62,645 nucleotides of DNA from Hylemonella sp. (GCA_030695415.1 JAUYQZ010000042.1:1-62645); one strand, 5' to 3'. Numbered from the stretch's first letter, positions 10,385 through 21,798 are shown. Notes: generated by a model from the letters alone, not told the origin. Translations and numbers: made by a program.

Positions 10385-13159
10385 ATGCACCAACCCCCTG
10401 CCGAGCGAGCCCACGCTCGAGCCCTCCAGCTTGGACGCTCTCCATTCAATTCAGGCAAGCGGCGCTGGCTCGACTGGCGTTCCTCCGTTCGCCTTCATTG
10501 GCTGCTCCTGATCGCACTGCTGATTCCGCCGCTGGCGGTCGGCGTGGCCTACAGCTGGTCGCAGCATCAGCAGATCGAACAGCAGGAGCGGCAACGCCTG
10601 CGCACCATGCTGCAGGTGCTGGACAAAAACCTGTCCAGGCAGATGCAGGCCGCAGACGCTGCACTGGACACCATACAGGGCGATCTTGCTTACCTGATGT
10701 CCCAGGCCTCCGGGCAGGAATTCATGAACCGTCGGATGGAGGCGCTGACCAAGGCCCTGCCGGGCATCCGCACGATCCTGCTGCTGGACGTCAAAGGCAT
10801 CGCGATCGCCAGCGGTCGCCGCGAGCTGATCGGGCGCGATCTCAGCGAGAGGGAGTATTTCACGCGTGCCATGGCGGCTGAAGGTACCCAGCGGGGATTG
10901 CATCTGTCACCGCCGTTTAGCACGGTGCTCGGCGTCTATGCCATGAACATCAGCAAGGTCGTCGTGAACGAACGCGGTCGGGTCGCAGGGGTGTTGAGCG
11001 CCACCATCGATCCCGACTTCTTCCAGACCCTCATGTCATCCGCGCGCTACGAAGAAGACGTCTGGGTGGCCCTGGCGCATGGCGAGGGGCAACTTGTGAT
11101 GACGAGCCCTGCGCGCCCGGAGCTCGACGGGTCGAACCTGGCCCAACCGGGCAGCATGTTCTCCCGCCACATGGCGACCTCCGGGTCGGTCAGCATTTTC
11201 AAGGGGCAGGTGATGAACACCGGGGAAGATCGCCTGGTGGCACAGCTGACGTTCTTGCCGGAAAGTCTGAACATGGACCGTCCGATGGTGCTGGCGGTGA
11301 CGCGCGGCATCACGGACCTCTACGCGGGCTGGTGGCGCGAAACAGGGCTGCTGGCGACCGCCTATCTGATCACCCTGGCTCTGGCTGTGGCGATGATGTG
11401 GATGTTTCAGCGGCGGCAACGGGAACTCGCCGTGCAGCATAAAAAGGACGAGGCCTTGAACCGGGCGATACAGGCCCAGGTGGAGCTCGCGGCCACGGCA
11501 TTTGAGTCGCAGGAGAGCATCCTGATCACCGATGCCCGCCAGAACATCCTGCGTGTGAACCAGGCCTTCGAACGCAGGACAGGAGGCGAACCGGAGTCAG
11601 CCATCGGTCAGTCCATCACCTCCTTTTTCCAGAGTCCGGCGAATGATCTGGGAGAACAGGCCTTCTGGGACCGGGTCGCCCTCCAGGGCGGTTGGCACGG
11701 TGAAATGCGGGGACCGGGACAGGCCGGCCAAACCACGCCCTACTGGGCGACGATCAGCGCGGTCACGGACCACCGCGGTACGCCTACCCATTTCGTCTGC
11801 CACTTCAATGACATCTCCGAGCGCAAGGCCGCAGAAGACAAAGCGCAGGCCCTGGCAAACTTCGACCCCCTGACCGGTCTTCCGAATCGACGACTGCTGA
11901 TGGACCGACTGCAGCATGCGCTGGACATGTGCTTGCGCAAGGGCTGGTTCGGCGCCCTGATGTTCATCGATCTTGACAATTTCAAGGTACTGAACGACAC
12001 GCGAGGTCACCACCAGGGCGACTTGCTGCTGGAGCAGGTGGCGCAGCGCCTGCGCCGGACCGTGCGCAACGAGGACACCGTCGCCAGGCTGGGCGGCGAC
12101 GAATTCGTGGTCATGATGGAGGCGCTGGGAAGCGACATTCATGCGGCGTCGCTCCAGGCGAAGACAGTCGCCAACAAGATCATGACGGAGCTGAACCAGG
12201 CTTACCAGATCGACGCCACAGCACACCACAGCACACCCAGCATCGGGATCACGCTTTTTGGGGACGTGCCCGAGTCCACCGACGAACCGCTCAAACGCGC
12301 GGACATGGCCATGTACCAGGCCAAGGCCGCGGGGCGCAACTGCTTGCGCTTCTTCGACGCGGAGACGCAGGCCAATCTGAATCGTCGCTCGGAGCTTGAG
12401 GCAAGCCTGCGCGAGGCCATCGCCAAGGGGCAGCTCTCGCTGCACTACCAGGCCCAGATCGGCGAAGGGGGACGCGTCATCGGCGCGGAGGTGCTGCTGC
12501 GCTGGCAGCGGGAAGATGGCCAGTGGATATCACCCGCTGAATTCATACCGGTTGCGGAGGAGACGGGATTGATCGTCCCGATCGGAAACTGGGTCCTGCA
12601 GCAGGCCTGCCAACAGCTCACCCGCTGGCAGCAGACGGAGAGTTTGCGGAACCTGACCTTGTCCGTGAACGTCAGCGCCAGACAGTTCAAGCAGGATGGC
12701 TTTGTGCATGATGTCAGCGAAGCCTTGCGATGGACAAAGGCCGATGCCAGCCGCCTCAAACTGGAAGTCACGGAAAGTCTGCTCATCGCGAACGCAGAGG
12801 ACGTTGCCGCCAAGATGGCCGTGCTGAAAGGCCTCGGTATCGGCTTCTCCCTGGATGACTTCGGCACGGGCTACTCGTCCCTCGCCTACCTGAAACGGCT
12901 CCCGCTGGATCAGCTCAAGATCGACCAGGGCTTCGTCAGGGACATCCTGGTCGACGGCAACGATGAGGCGATCGCGAAGATGATCACCGCCCTGGGAATC
13001 AGCATGGGGCTGATGGTGATCGCCGAAGGCGTGGAGACCGAAGAGCAGCGCGAACGGCTGTTTGAACTCGGATGCACGGCCTATCAAGGCTATCTGTTTT
13101 GCCGCCCCATACCCATCGACGCATTTGAATCATTTCTGCACGATGTCATTTTGAAATGA
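10385..13159 (+). CDS. membrane-bound Cache-like sensor with PAS-GGDEF-EAL output
   Basis: 924-residue inner-membrane c-di-GMP enzyme. Membrane segment 1 is at about 38-58 ([20 protein letters not shown]). A periplasmic domain of about 270 residues resembles the double-Cache family ([24 protein letters not shown]). Membrane segment 2 is at about 320-340, then PAS at about 360-480. GGDEF motif at 570-574 with an RxxD site (RNED) five residues upstream. In the EAL domain the signature reads EVL (702-704), which keeps the metal-binding glutamate, followed by EVTESL and [10 protein letters not shown]. It starts 104 bp after the previous GGDEF-EAL gene and may be transcribed with it or from its own promoter. 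The ligand is unknown. It converges on the propionate operon across a 117-bp gap at 13160-13255 plus the VOC stop, where I see no convincing terminator. Confidence 0.94.
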   Translation: MHQPPAERAHARALQLGRSPFNSGKRRWLDWRSSVRLHWLLLIALLIPPLAVGVAYSWSQHQQIEQQERQRLRTMLQVLDKNLSRQMQAADAALDTIQGDLAYLMSQASGQEFMNRRMEALTKALPGIRTILLLDVKGIAIASGRRELIGRDLSEREYFTRAMAAEGTQRGLHLSPPFSTVLGVYAMNISKVVVNERGRVAGVLSATIDPDFFQTLMSSARYEEDVWVALAHGEGQLVMTSPARPELDGSNLAQPGSMFSRHMATSGSVSIFKGQVMNTGEDRLVAQLTFLPESLNMDRPMVLAVTRGITDLYAGWWRETGLLATAYLITLALAVAMMWMFQRRQRELAVQHKKDEALNRAIQAQVELAATAFESQESILITDARQNILRVNQAFERRTGGEPESAIGQSITSFFQSPANDLGEQAFWDRVALQGGWHGEMRGPGQAGQTTPYWATISAVTDHRGTPTHFVCHFNDISERKAAEDKAQALANFDPLTGLPNRRLLMDRLQHALDMCLRKGWFGALMFIDLDNFKVLNDTRGHHQGDLLLEQVAQRLRRTVRNEDTVARLGGDEFVVMMEALGSDIHAASLQAKTVANKIMTELNQAYQIDATAHHSTPSIGITLFGDVPESTDEPLKRADMAMYQAKAAGRNCLRFFDAETQANLNRRSELEASLREAIAKGQLSLHYQAQIGEGGRVIGAEVLLRWQREDGQWISPAEFIPVAEETGLIVPIGNWVLQQACQQLTRWQQTESLRNLTLSVNVSARQFKQDGFVHDVSEALRWTKADASRLKLEVTESLLIANAEDVAAKMAVLKGLGIGFSLDDFGTGYSSLAYLKRLPLDQLKIDQGFVRDILVDGNDEAIAKMITALGISMGLMVIAEGVETEEQRERLFELGCTAYQGYLFCRPIPIDAFESFLHDVILK

Positions 13160-13255
13160 GTGCAGGGCTCCCCCGATCGCGCGCGCCCGCGGCCGGGCTG
13201 ACCACCGCGAGGCCTGCGCCCCAGCGCCAGGGCCGGGCTTGCCAGACTGAACGCG

Positions 13256-13738
<483 letters not shown>

Positions 13739-13758
13739 CGGATCCTCCACCTTTGTCT

Positions 13759-15807
13759 TCAGGAAAACTCGATGATGGGCTGATCCACCGTAAGCGACTC
13801 GCCCTTGCTGGCCAGCACCTTGCCGACCACACCATCGGCCGCGGCGAACAGCACGTTCTCCATCTTCATGGCCTCGATCACGGCCACGCGCTCGCCGGCC
13901 TGCACCTTCTGCCCGACCTGAACCGCCACGTCCACCAGCAGGCCCGGCATGGGCGAGAGCACGTAGCGGCTCATGTCCGGCGGCGCCTTGTGAGGCATGA
14001 GCCGGTGCAGCTCGGCCATGCGGGGCGAAATCACCAGGGCCTCGATGAGCGTGCCATTGTGTTGAAGCTTCAAGGCCAGCGGGTTCCTGGCGGTACCACG
14101 CTCGACCTGGGTCGTGAAAGGTTTGCCGTCCACCGTACCGGTGATGATGATGTCGTTCAGGCGCGAGGTGCTGCGGATCTCGTAGCTCTTGCCGCCCACG
14201 CGCACCCTGGCCTTGCCCGTCTCGCCGACGAACTCGTCGACATGCACGGGGGTGTGCACGTGCTGGCCGTCGGCCCCCAGCGTGATGACGACGTAGTCCT
14301 TGCCCGCATCGACCGAGTAACCCGGCAGCTGGCCGGAAATCGTCGTCGCGCGTTCCCGTGATTTCCGGCGCACGAAAGCCGCCAGGGCCACCAGGAAGCC
14401 CGGATCGGCGTGCGGCACGTCCTCGGAAGAAAAACCCTTGCCGTAATGCTCGGCGATGAAGCCCGTGTTGAAGTCACCCGCCACAAATTTCGGGTGCGCC
14501 AGCAGCGCCGCCTGGAAGGGAATGTTGGAGCTGACGCCACGGATGACGAAGCCATTGAGCGCCTCGCGCATCTTGGCAATCGCATCCAGGCGATCCCGTC
14601 CATGCACGATGAGCTTGGCGATCATCGAGTCGTAATACATGGGAATCTCGCCGCCGTCCTGCACGCCGGTGTCGACGCGCACGCCCTGCAGGCTCTTCGT
14701 ATCGGACTGCCACATGCTCTGCACCGGCGGCGTGAAACGCACCAGGCGGCCGGTGGAGGGCAGGAAGTTGCGGAAGGGGTCCTCGGCGTTGATACGGCAC
14801 TCGATGGCCCAGCCATTGCGCTTGACGTCGGCCTGGGCCAGCGGCAGCTTCTCGCCCGCGGCCACGCGGATCATCAACTCCACCAGGTCCAGACCGGTGA
14901 TGCACTCGGTCACCGGGTGCTCCACCTGCAGCCGGGTGTTCATCTCCAGGAAGAAGAAACTCTGGTCCTTGCCGACCACGAACTCCACCGTGCCCGCGCT
15001 CTGGTACTTGACCGCTTTGGCCAGCGCCACGGCCTGCTCGCCCATGGCCTTGCGGGTGGCGTCGCTGATGAAGGGGCTGGGCGCCTCCTCGATCACTTTC
15101 TGGTGGCGGCGCTGGATGGAGCACTCGCGCTCGTTCAGGTAGATCACATTGCCGTGGCTGTCGCCCAGCACCTGGATCTCGATGTGGCGCGGCTCCTCGA
15201 CAAACTTCTCGATGAAGACCCGGTCGTCGCCAAAGCTGTTGCGCGCCTCGTTGCGGCAGCTGGTGAAACCTTCCAGCGCTTCCTTGTCGTTGAAGGCCAC
15301 GCGCAGGCCCTTGCCACCGCCGCCGGCCGAGGCCTTGATCATCACTGGGTAGCCGATGCCCTTGGCAATCTCCACGGCGCGCTCGGCCGACTCGATGGCC
15401 TCGTTCCAGCCGGGGATGCAGTTGACCTTGGCTTCGCCCGCCAGCTTCTTGGAAGCGATCTTGTCGCCCATGGCGGCAATGGAGTAGTGCTTGGGGCCGA
15501 TGAAGATCAGGCCCTCCTCCTCCACGCGTTTGGCGAAATCCTCGTTCTCGGACAGGAAGCCGTAGCCCGGGTGGATGGCCTGCGCGCCGGTCTGTTTGGC
15601 CGCCGCGATGATCTTGTCGGCCACCAGATAGGACTCGCGGCTCGGCGCCGGGCCCAGCAGCACGGACTCGTCAGCGAGCAAGACATGGCGCGCGTCGCGG
15701 TCGGCCTCGGAGTACACCGCCACAGTGGCGATGCCCATCTTCTTCGCGGTGGCGATGACACGGCAGGCGATTTCACCCCGATTCGCGATCAATATCTTTT
15801 TAAACAT
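13759..15807 (-). CDS. pccA: propionyl-CoA (acyl-CoA) carboxylase alpha subunit, biotin carboxylase plus biotin carrier
   Basis: 682 residues. The N-terminal biotin carboxylase domain ([20 protein letters not shown]-grasp [34 protein letters not shown]) covers about 1-450. A linker/BT region follows, and a C-terminal biotinyl domain has the attachment lysine K648 in EAMKMEN. It carboxylates biotin for transfer by PccB, converting propionyl-CoA to methylmalonyl-CoA. Ribosome site GGAGAAGG lies just upstream of the ATG at 15807. The start is embedded in an odd context: an upstream 42-codon frame begins with the same eleven residues and its stop overlaps this ATG, and codons 9-15 of pccA take part in a 20-bp inverted repeat with the leader. 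Substrate (propionyl versus acetyl) is inferred from the operon. Confidence 0.93.
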   Translation of the reverse strand: MFKKILIANRGEIACRVIATAKKMGIATVAVYSEADRDARHVLLADESVLLGPAPSRESYLVADKIIAAAKQTGAQAIHPGYGFLSENEDFAKRVEEEGLIFIGPKHYSIAAMGDKIASKKLAGEAKVNCIPGWNEAIESAERAVEIAKGIGYPVMIKASAGGGGKGLRVAFNDKEALEGFTSCRNEARNSFGDDRVFIEKFVEEPRHIEIQVLGDSHGNVIYLNERECSIQRRHQKVIEEAPSPFISDATRKAMGEQAVALAKAVKYQSAGTVEFVVGKDQSFFFLEMNTRLQVEHPVTECITGLDLVELMIRVAAGEKLPLAQADVKRNGWAIECRINAEDPFRNFLPSTGRLVRFTPPVQSMWQSDTKSLQGVRVDTGVQDGGEIPMYYDSMIAKLIVHGRDRLDAIAKMREALNGFVIRGVSSNIPFQAALLAHPKFVAGDFNTGFIAEHYGKGFSSEDVPHADPGFLVALAAFVRRKSRERATTISGQLPGYSVDAGKDYVVITLGADGQHVHTPVHVDEFVGETGKARVRVGGKSYEIRSTSRLNDIIITGTVDGKPFTTQVERGTARNPLALKLQHNGTLIEALVISPRMAELHRLMPHKAPPDMSRYVLSPMPGLLVDVAVQVGQKVQAGERVAVIEAMKMENVLFAAADGVVGKVLASKGESLTVDQPIIEFS

Positions 15808-15838
15808 AAGCCTTCTCCATCGGGGTGAAATCGCCTGC
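15763..15838. repeat. 20-bp perfect inverted repeat spanning the pccA start
   Basis: Arms at 15763-15782 and 15819-15838 are exact reverse complements (first arm begins GCAGGCGATT, second ends AATCGCCTGC), separated by 36 bp that contain the pccA ATG and its ribosome site. The left arm is pccA coding sequence; the right arm is an inverted copy in the leader. In mRNA it could form a hairpin that encloses the pccA start region. Confidence 0.9.
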
Positions 15839-15928
15839 GCACGCTGCGCGTGCCATGCAATTTAGCTTCGCTGCTGCGCCGCTACGCGGCTGGTCGCCGC
15901 GGTTCGCAATCAGAATTTTCTTGAACAT
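15800..15928 (-). pseudogene. remnant or leader ORF repeating the first 11 codons of a biotin carboxylase
   Basis: A 42-codon frame opening with [11 protein letters not shown], identical in protein to the start of pccA, then diverging into unrelated sequence (DQPRSGAAAKLN...) and ending ...MEKAYV. Its TAA overlaps the pccA start by 8 bp. Of the ten codons after ATG that match pccA, nine differ in DNA and all nine changes are synonymous; only the Ala codon is identical. It starts 19 bp after the Cdd1-like gene with AGGA upstream. Either this is the stump of an older carboxylase gene displaced by the present pccA, or it is translated as a leader coupled to pccA. The downstream part also holds a GCCGC/GCGGC mini-hairpin. 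Confidence 0.6.
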
Positions 15929-15947
15929 GTTGTCGTCCTGTTCTCTC

Positions 15948-16238
15948 TTAATGTTGTCCGGCCAGCAGCGCCTTGCGCCGGGCGGTGAAACTCCACCACG
16001 GCTGGCTGGGCCCGCCATTCATGAAATCGTGTGCGGCCAGAAAGGTATCCAGCACGCAGGGGTCATGGCGCTTCCCCATGGGATCGCGCAGCTGCTCGTA
16101 GGCCGCCAGCGGCTCCATGTCGCGCACCTGCAGCGGCGTCGTAATGCCCAGACCGCGCAGTTCGGCCGCCAGCGACTTCCCGATGTTCGGGATGTCGGTC
16201 AGCGTGCGAACCTGTTCGGCGTGCAGGGCTTTAGGCAT
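15948..16238 (-). CDS. Cdd1-like (pathogenicity locus family) helix-hairpin-helix protein
   Basis: 96-residue protein matching the Cdd1 family pattern: a helix-hairpin-helix core (LTDIPNIGKSLAAELRGLGI), then DPCVLDTFLAAHDF, and a C-terminal WWSFTARRKAL. Helix-hairpin-helix folds often bind DNA, but the biochemical role of this family is not known to me. It sits inside the propionate operon between pccB and pccA, 22 bp after the pccB stop. Start: ATG at 16238 chosen; an in-frame TTG at 16253 would add five residues. Neither has a strong ribosome site, so coupling to pccB translation is plausible. Family call is good; function is open. Confidence 0.8.
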   Translation of the reverse strand: MPKALHAEQVRTLTDIPNIGKSLAAELRGLGITTPLQVRDMEPLAAYEQLRDPMGKRHDPCVLDTFLAAHDFMNGGPSQPWWSFTARRKALLAGQH

Positions 16239-16260
16239 GGCCAGACTCGTCAAAACCGGT

Positions 16261-17793
16261 TCAAAGCGGGATATTGCCGTGCTTGCGCCACGGGTTGTCC
16301 AGCTTCTTGTCTTTCAGCATCACCAGCGAACGGCAGATGCGCTTGCGCGTCTCGTGCGGCAGGATCACGTCGTCGATGTAACCGCGCGCGCCGGCCACGA
16401 AGGGGTTGGCAAAGCGCGCTTTGTACTCGGCTTCCTTGGCGGCCAGCTTGGCCGGGTCGCCCTTGTCCTCGCGGAAGATGATCTCCACCGCGCCCTTGGC
16501 GCCCATCACGGCGATCTCGGCGTTGGGCCAGGCGAAGTTGACGTCGCCGCGCAGGTGCTTGGAGGCCATCACATCGTAGGCGCCGCCGTAGGCCTTGCGG
16601 GTGATGACGGTGATCTTCGGGACCGTGCACTCGGCGTAGGCGTAGAGCAGTTTGGCACCGTGCTTGATGATGCCGCCGTACTCTTGCGAGGTGCCGGGCA
16701 TGAAACCGGGCACGTCGACGAAGGTGATGACCGGGATGTTGAAGGCGTCGCAGAAGCGCACGAAACGCGCGGCCTTGATACTGCTCTTGATGTCCAGGCA
16801 GCCGGCCAGCACCAGCGGCTGGTTGGCCACGATGCCCACGGTCTGGCCGTCCATGCGAGCGAAGCCGATCAGGATGTTCTTGGCGTACTCGGGCTGGATT
16901 TCGAAGAAGTCACCATCGTCCACGGTCTTGACGATCAGCTCCTTCATGTCATAGGGCTTGTTCGGGTTGTCCGGCACCAGGGTGTCCAGGCTGCGCTCCA
17001 TGCGGTCGATCGGGTCGCCGCTCTTGCGCACCGGGGCCTTTTCCCGGTTGTTCAGCGGCAGATAGTTGTAGAGACGGCGCAGCATGAGCAGCGCTTCCAC
17101 GTCGTTCTCGAAGGCCAGGTCGGCCACGCCGCTCTTGGTGGTGTGGGTGATGGCACCGCCCAGCTCCTCGGCGGTGACCTCCTCGTGCGTGACGGTCTTC
17201 ACCACCTCGGGGCCGGTGACGAACATGTAGGAGCTGTCCTTCACCATGAAGATGAAGTCCGTGATGGCCGGGCTGTAGACGGCGCCACCGGCACTCGGCC
17301 CCATGATCATGCTGATTTGCGGGATCACCCCGGAAGCCATCACATTGCGCTGGAACACCTCGGCGTAACCGCCGAGCGAGGCCACGCCTTCCTGGATGCG
17401 GGCGCCGCCCGAGTCGTTCAGGCCGATCACCGGCGCGCCCGCCTTCATGGCCTGGTCCATGATCTTGCAGATCTTCTCGGCGTGAGGCTCGGAGAGCGAA
17501 CCGCCGAAGACCGTGAAGTCCTGGCTGTAGACGAAGACGAGGCGGCCGTTGATCATGCCGTAGCCGGTGACCACGCCATCGCCCGGCACCTTCTGCTCCT
17601 CCATGCCGAAGTCCACACAGCGGTGTTCGACGAACATGTCCCACTCTTCAAACGTGCCCTCGTCGAGCAGCACCTCCAGACGCTCGCGCGCCGTCAGCTT
17701 GCCCTTGGCATGCTGCGCGGCGATGCGTTTCTCGCCACCGCCCAGGCGGGCTGCGGCGCGTTTCTGCTCCAGTTGTTCCAGGATGTCGTGCAT
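16261..17793 (-). CDS. pccB: propionyl-CoA carboxylase beta subunit (carboxyltransferase)
   Basis: 510 residues, a complete acyl-CoA carboxyltransferase of the PccB/AccD5 type. Landmarks in order: [48 protein letters not shown], then in the C-terminal half [17 protein letters not shown] and [11 protein letters not shown], and the ending [12 protein letters not shown]. The two crotonase-like halves form the acyl-CoA and biotin sites. Start at 17793 chosen because it begins the conserved N-terminus and has AAGGA seven bases upstream; the frame stays open for 61 more codons upstream without homologous sequence. It lies 26 bp downstream of meaB and is followed by the Cdd1-like gene and pccA, so alpha and beta subunits are in one operon but not adjacent. 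Confidence 0.95.
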   Translation of the reverse strand: MHDILEQLEQKRAAARLGGGEKRIAAQHAKGKLTARERLEVLLDEGTFEEWDMFVEHRCVDFGMEEQKVPGDGVVTGYGMINGRLVFVYSQDFTVFGGSLSEPHAEKICKIMDQAMKAGAPVIGLNDSGGARIQEGVASLGGYAEVFQRNVMASGVIPQISMIMGPSAGGAVYSPAITDFIFMVKDSSYMFVTGPEVVKTVTHEEVTAEELGGAITHTTKSGVADLAFENDVEALLMLRRLYNYLPLNNREKAPVRKSGDPIDRMERSLDTLVPDNPNKPYDMKELIVKTVDDGDFFEIQPEYAKNILIGFARMDGQTVGIVANQPLVLAGCLDIKSSIKAARFVRFCDAFNIPVITFVDVPGFMPGTSQEYGGIIKHGAKLLYAYAECTVPKITVITRKAYGGAYDVMASKHLRGDVNFAWPNAEIAVMGAKGAVEIIFREDKGDPAKLAAKEAEYKARFANPFVAGARGYIDDVILPHETRKRICRSLVMLKDKKLDNPWRKHGNIPL

Positions 17794-17819
17794 GGTTCGT
17801 CCTTCTTTGACTCGATCGT

Positions 17820-18833
17820 TTAGGTCTTTTGTTCGTAGGCCTGCAGCAACTGCCGCGCGGCGGTGGATGCGGCCAGGCGGCCCGTCGTGACTTCGATACC
17901 CAGCTTCGGCAGCAACTTGCGCACCTGCGGATGCGCGCGAAATGCCAGCCTGAGGCCCGACTCGATGCGCTCCCACATCCAGGCCTGGGCCTGGCCCTCA
18001 CGCCGCGCCGCAAGCTTGCCGCTGGCGGTCTGCAAGGAGCGGAACTGTGTGACCGCCGCCCAGAAGCTGTCCACGCCCTGGCCCAGCAGGGCACTGAGCT
18101 GGATCACCTTGGGATGCCAGATCTTTTCGTCGTGATGAACATGCTCGGGGTTGCCATGCAGGCCGAGCAGACGCAGGGACGACGTGATCTGCGCCTGGGC
18201 CCGCGTGGCCGCAGCAGCGTCCAAATCCGCCTTGTTGATCACCACCAGGTCGGCCAGCTCCATCACGCCCTTCTTGATGGCTTGCAGGTCGTCACCCGCA
18301 TTGGGCAGTTGCATGAGGCAGAACATGTCCGTCATGCTGGCCACGGCAGTCTCGCTCTGGCCCACGCCCACGGTCTCGACGATCACGATGTCGTACCCGG
18401 CGGCCTCGCAGACCAGCATGGCCTCACGCGTCTTCTCGGCCACACCGCCGAGCGTGCCGCTGGCCGGGCTGGGACGGATATAAGCTTTCTCGTGCACCGA
18501 GAGCTTCTCCATGCGGGTCTTGTCGCCGAGGATGGAGCCGCCCGAGACGCTGGAGGATGGGTCCACCGCCAGCACCGCCACGCGATGCCCATGGTCGATG
18601 AGGTACAGGCCCAGCGTCTCGATGAAGGTGGACTTGCCCACCCCGGGCACACCGCTGATGCCCAGTCGAAACGCACCGCCGGTGTGCGGCAGCAGGGCTG
18701 TCAGCAGCTCGTCACCCTGTGCGCGGTGGTCGGCCCGCGTCGATTCGAGCAGCGTGATCGCCTTGGCCATGGCACGGCGCTGCTGGGCCGGGTTGCCCTG
18801 CAGGATGCCGTCCAGTAGTGGAGGATGGCTCAC
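17820..18833 (-). CDS. meaB: methylmalonyl-CoA mutase-associated GTPase MeaB
   Basis: 337-residue G3E-class P-loop GTPase that protects and reloads B12-dependent methylmalonyl-CoA mutase. Walker [10 protein letters not shown] lies at about 61-69; [20 protein letters not shown] and [10 protein letters not shown] are the switch regions, and NKAD is the guanine-specificity motif. Start: GTG at 18833 has AGAGG six bases upstream and gives MSHPPLLDG; an in-frame TTG at 18848, overlapping the mutase stop, is the alternative. It directly follows the mutase gene, the usual arrangement. Length and motifs are normal for the family. Confidence 0.94.
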   Translation of the reverse strand: MSHPPLLDGILQGNPAQQRRAMAKAITLLESTRADHRAQGDELLTALLPHTGGAFRLGISGVPGVGKSTFIETLGLYLIDHGHRVAVLAVDPSSSVSGGSILGDKTRMEKLSVHEKAYIRPSPASGTLGGVAEKTREAMLVCEAAGYDIVIVETVGVGQSETAVASMTDMFCLMQLPNAGDDLQAIKKGVMELADLVVINKADLDAAAATRAQAQITSSLRLLGLHGNPEHVHHDEKIWHPKVIQLSALLGQGVDSFWAAVTQFRSLQTASGKLAARREGQAQAWMWERIESGLRLAFRAHPQVRKLLPKLGIEVTTGRLAASTAARQLLQAYEQKT

Positions 18834-18844
18834 CGCCGCCTCTT

Positions 18845-21010
18845 TCAAACGTGCGCTTTCTTGATCTGCTCCAGCACATCCTTGGCGCTGGCCGGGATCG
18901 GGGTGCCGGGGCCGTAGATGCCCTTGACGCCCGCCTCATAGAGGAAGTCGTAGTCCTGCCGCGGGATCACACCGCCGACGAAAACGATGATGTCGTCCGC
19001 GCCCTGCTTCTTCAGCTCGGCAATGATGGCGGGCACCAGGGTCTTGTGGCCAGCAGCCAGGGTGGAGACGCCCACCGCATGCACGTCGTTCTCGATGGCC
19101 TGGCGCGCGCATTCTTCGGGGGTCTGGAACAGCGGGCCCATGTCCACGTCGAAGCCCAGGTCGGCAAAGGCCGTGGCCACCACCTTGGCGCCGCGGTCGT
19201 GACCGTCCTGGCCCAGCTTGGAGATCATCACGCGGGGTCGCCGGCCATGCGCCTCACCAAAGTCGGCGATTTCCTTCTTGAGAGCTTCCCAGCCCTCGGC
19301 CGAGTCGTAGGCAGCTGCGTACACACCGGTCACCTTTTGCGTATCGGCGCGATGGCGCCCGAAAACCTTCTCCAGCGCATCGCTCACCTCGCCCACTGTG
19401 GCGCGCAGGCGAATGGCCCGGATGCTCAGGTCGAGCAGATTACCACTGCCTTGCTCGGCCGCCTCGGTCAGCGCATCCAGCGCCGCCTGCACTGCCTTGC
19501 CATCGCGGCGGGCACGGATGGCCTGCAGGCGGGCGATCTGCCCGTCACGCACCGCCACGTTATCGATGTCGCGCGCCTCGATCGGGTCTTCCTTCTTGAG
19601 CTTGTATTTGTTGACGCCGACGATCACGTCCTTACCGCTATCGATGCGCGCCTGCTTTTCGGCCGCCGCCGCCTCGATCTTGAGCTTGGCCCAGCCGGAG
19701 TCCACCGCCTTGGTCATGCCACCCATGGCATCGACCTCTTCGATGATGGTCCAGGCCGCATCGGCCATGTCCTGCGTCAGCTTCTCCATCATGTAGCTGC
19801 CGGCCCAGGGGTCGATCACATTGGTGATGTGGGTCTCTTCCTGGATGATGAGCTGGGTGTTGCGCGCAATGCGCGAGCTGAACTCGGTGGGCAGGGCAAT
19901 GGCTTCGTCGAAGCTGTTGGTGTGCAGGCTCTGGGTGCCGCCGAAGACCGCAGCCATGGCCTCGATGGTGGTGCGCACCACATTGTTGTAGGGGTCCTGC
20001 TCGGTCAGGCTCCACCCCGAGGTCTGGCTGTGCGTGCGCAGCATCAGGCTCTTCGGCGCCTTGGCGTTGAAGCCCTTCATGATGCGGCACCAGAGCAGGC
20101 GCGCCGCACGCATCTTGGCGATTTCCAGGTAGAAATTCATGCCCACTGCCCAGAAGAAGGACAGGCGGCCCGCGAAGTCGTCCACGTCCATGCCCTTGGC
20201 GATGGCGGTCTTTACATACTCCTTGCCATCGGCCAGGGTGAAGGCCAGTTCCAGCGCCTGGTTGGCGCCGGCTTCCTGCATGTGATAACCCGAGATCGAG
20301 ATCGAGTTGAACTTCGGCATGTGTTTCGCCGTGTACTCGATGATGTCGCCGATGATGCGCATGCTCGGCTCAGGCGGGTAGATATAGGTGTTGCGGACCA
20401 TGAACTCCTTGAGGATGTCGTTCTGGATGGTCCCGCTCAATTGGTCTTGCGATACGCCCTGCTCTTCGGCCGCCACCACATAGCCCGCCAGCACCGGCAG
20501 CACGGCGCCATTCATGGTCATGGACACGCTCACCTTGTCCAGCGGGATCTCGCTGAACAGGATCTTCATGTCCTCCACCGAGTCGATGGCCACACCGGCC
20601 TTGCCCACGTCGCCGGTCACACGCGGGTGGTCGCTGTCGTAGCCGCGGTGCGTGGCCAGGTCAAAGGCCACACTCACGCCCTGCCCGCCGGCCGCCAGGG
20701 CCTTGCGGTAGAAGGCGTTGGATTCCTCGGCGGTGGAGAAGCCCGCGTACTGGCGGATGGTCCAGGGCCGCACCGCATACATGGTGGCCTGTGGCCCACG
20801 CAGATAGGGCTCGAAGCCGGGCAGCGTGTCGGCGTGCGGCAAACCCTGCGTGTCGGCGGCGGTGTACAGGGGCTTGACGGTGATGCCGTCGGGGGTGACC
20901 CAGTTCAGGGCATCCACGTTGGCGCCGGGCGCCGACTTGGCGGCGGCCTTGTGCCAGGCCTCAAGGCTGGCGCTCTCGAATTCGGTTTTTTTCTGGCTCA
21001 TGGCAAACAT
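18845..21010 (-). CDS. scpA: methylmalonyl-CoA mutase, single-chain, B12-dependent
   Basis: 721 residues, covering both the TIM-barrel substrate domain and the C-terminal cobalamin-binding domain in one chain. Visible landmarks: [35 protein letters not shown] and the B12 lower-ligand motif DGHDRGAK with H604. It rearranges (R)-methylmalonyl-CoA to succinyl-CoA. ATG at 21010 is used; a second Met three codons on (21001) cannot be excluded. First gene of the operon, transcribed away from a GntR/FCD regulator across a 143-bp gap that holds a palindromic operator and a candidate promoter. No B12 riboswitch was seen in that gap, which is too short for one plus the promoter pair. Confidence 0.96.
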   Translation of the reverse strand: MFAMSQKKTEFESASLEAWHKAAAKSAPGANVDALNWVTPDGITVKPLYTAADTQGLPHADTLPGFEPYLRGPQATMYAVRPWTIRQYAGFSTAEESNAFYRKALAAGGQGVSVAFDLATHRGYDSDHPRVTGDVGKAGVAIDSVEDMKILFSEIPLDKVSVSMTMNGAVLPVLAGYVVAAEEQGVSQDQLSGTIQNDILKEFMVRNTYIYPPEPSMRIIGDIIEYTAKHMPKFNSISISGYHMQEAGANQALELAFTLADGKEYVKTAIAKGMDVDDFAGRLSFFWAVGMNFYLEIAKMRAARLLWCRIMKGFNAKAPKSLMLRTHSQTSGWSLTEQDPYNNVVRTTIEAMAAVFGGTQSLHTNSFDEAIALPTEFSSRIARNTQLIIQEETHITNVIDPWAGSYMMEKLTQDMADAAWTIIEEVDAMGGMTKAVDSGWAKLKIEAAAAEKQARIDSGKDVIVGVNKYKLKKEDPIEARDIDNVAVRDGQIARLQAIRARRDGKAVQAALDALTEAAEQGSGNLLDLSIRAIRLRATVGEVSDALEKVFGRHRADTQKVTGVYAAAYDSAEGWEALKKEIADFGEAHGRRPRVMISKLGQDGHDRGAKVVATAFADLGFDVDMGPLFQTPEECARQAIENDVHAVGVSTLAAGHKTLVPAIIAELKKQGADDIIVFVGGVIPRQDYDFLYEAGVKGIYGPGTPIPASAKDVLEQIKKAHV

Positions 21011-21095
21011 TGTCCGTGCGGGCCGAGCCCGTCGACCAGATCTTGAGTGGCTTTTCGCAGGGCTCCGGGCGAAGGGCTGGATTGTTGTGGCGCGG

Positions 21096-21146
21096 AGTTT
21101 ACATCATTCATAATTATTGATGCAAAATATTCTTTGGGCTTACAAT
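21096..21146. promoter_or_regulatory. overlapping divergent promoters and GntR-type operator between mcm and gntR
   Basis: A 21-bp imperfect palindrome at 21102-21122 has arms CATCA and TGATG and pairs at 8 of 10 positions. It overlaps the -35 of a plus-strand promoter (TTGATG 21117-21122, 18 bp, TACAAT 21141-21146) and lies between the -35 and -10 of a minus-strand promoter (TTGCAT on 21125-21120, 18 bp, TAAACT on 21101-21096). A regulator bound there would control both directions. The region is AT-rich against a GC-rich background. Promoter calls are by eye. Confidence 0.6.
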
Positions 21147-21153
21147 CCCGGCC

Positions 21154-21798
21154 ATGTCCGCCGTTTCCCTCTCCCACCGCGCGCTTTACGAGGAAGTGGC
21201 CGAACTGCTGCGTCAGCGCATTTTCAGGCGCGAACTGGAGCCCGGGAGCTGGATCGACGAACTGAAGATCGCCGAAGCCTACGGGATCAGCCGCACACCC
21301 CTGCGCGAGGCACTCAAGGTGCTGGCCGCCGAGGGCCTGGTGACCATGAAGGTGCGCCGCGGCGCCTACGTCACCGAAGTCAATGAGAAGGACCTCAGCG
21401 ACGTCTACCACCTGCTGGCCCTGCTGGAGAGCGACGCCGCCGCCGTGGTCGCCGGGCGTGCCACCCCGGCCCAGTTGCAGGATCTGCAGGCCCTGCACGA
21501 GGAGCTGGAAGCCGCCGCCAGGGGTACGCCGGACCGGGATCGCTTCTTCGAGATCAACGAACGCTTCCACATGCGCCTGCTGGAGATCGCCGACAACCGC
21601 TGGCGCGACCAGATGGTGGCCGATCTGCGCAAGGTCATGAAGCTCAACCGGCAGAATTCCCTGCTCAAGTCGGGCCGCATCGTCGAGTCACTGGCCGAAC
21701 ACCGCGCCATCATGGCCGCCCTGCTGGCCCATGATCCCTCCGGCGCCATGCAACGGATGCAGGAGCACTTCCGCAACGGGCTGCAGGCTGCTGCCTGA
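21154..21798 (+). CDS. GntR-family regulator with FCD domain, probable propionate operon regulator
   Basis: 214 residues. N-terminal winged helix of GntR type (about 8-75: SWIDELKIAEAYGISRTPLREALKVL), then an all-helical FCD ligand-binding domain (about 80-205) with the metal-site pattern including H in NERFHMRLLEIA and H in LAEHRAIMAALL. It is divergent from the methylmalonyl-CoA mutase operon and shares its promoter region, so it probably controls it in response to an acid or acyl-CoA. The best promoter puts transcription start within a base or two of the ATG, and no ribosome site precedes it, so the mRNA may be leaderless. Its last 144 bp occur again at 22891-23034. Confidence 0.92.
   Translation: MSAVSLSHRALYEEVAELLRQRIFRRELEPGSWIDELKIAEAYGISRTPLREALKVLAAEGLVTMKVRRGAYVTEVNEKDLSDVYHLLALLESDAAAVVAGRATPAQLQDLQALHEELEAAARGTPDRDRFFEINERFHMRLLEIADNRWRDQMVADLRKVMKLNRQNSLLKSGRIVESLAEHRAIMAALLAHDPSGAMQRMQEHFRNGLQAAA
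21655..21798 (+). repeat. 144-bp direct repeat, copy A (3' end of gntR)
   Basis: Codes for the last 47 residues of the GntR regulator. It aligns without gaps to 22891-23034 with 10 mismatches by hand count, about 93% identity. The two copies flank the exported amidohydrolase gene. Confidence 0.9.

Noticed and set aside
13160..13255. Terminator between the GGDEF-EAL gene and the propionate operon
   Set aside because: Only a short GCCCG/CGGGC fold-back and GC-rich sequence without a T-run.
21011..21153. Cobalamin riboswitch upstream of the B12-dependent mutase
   Set aside because: The gap is only 143 bp, is AT-rich with a palindromic operator, and no B12-box sequence was seen.
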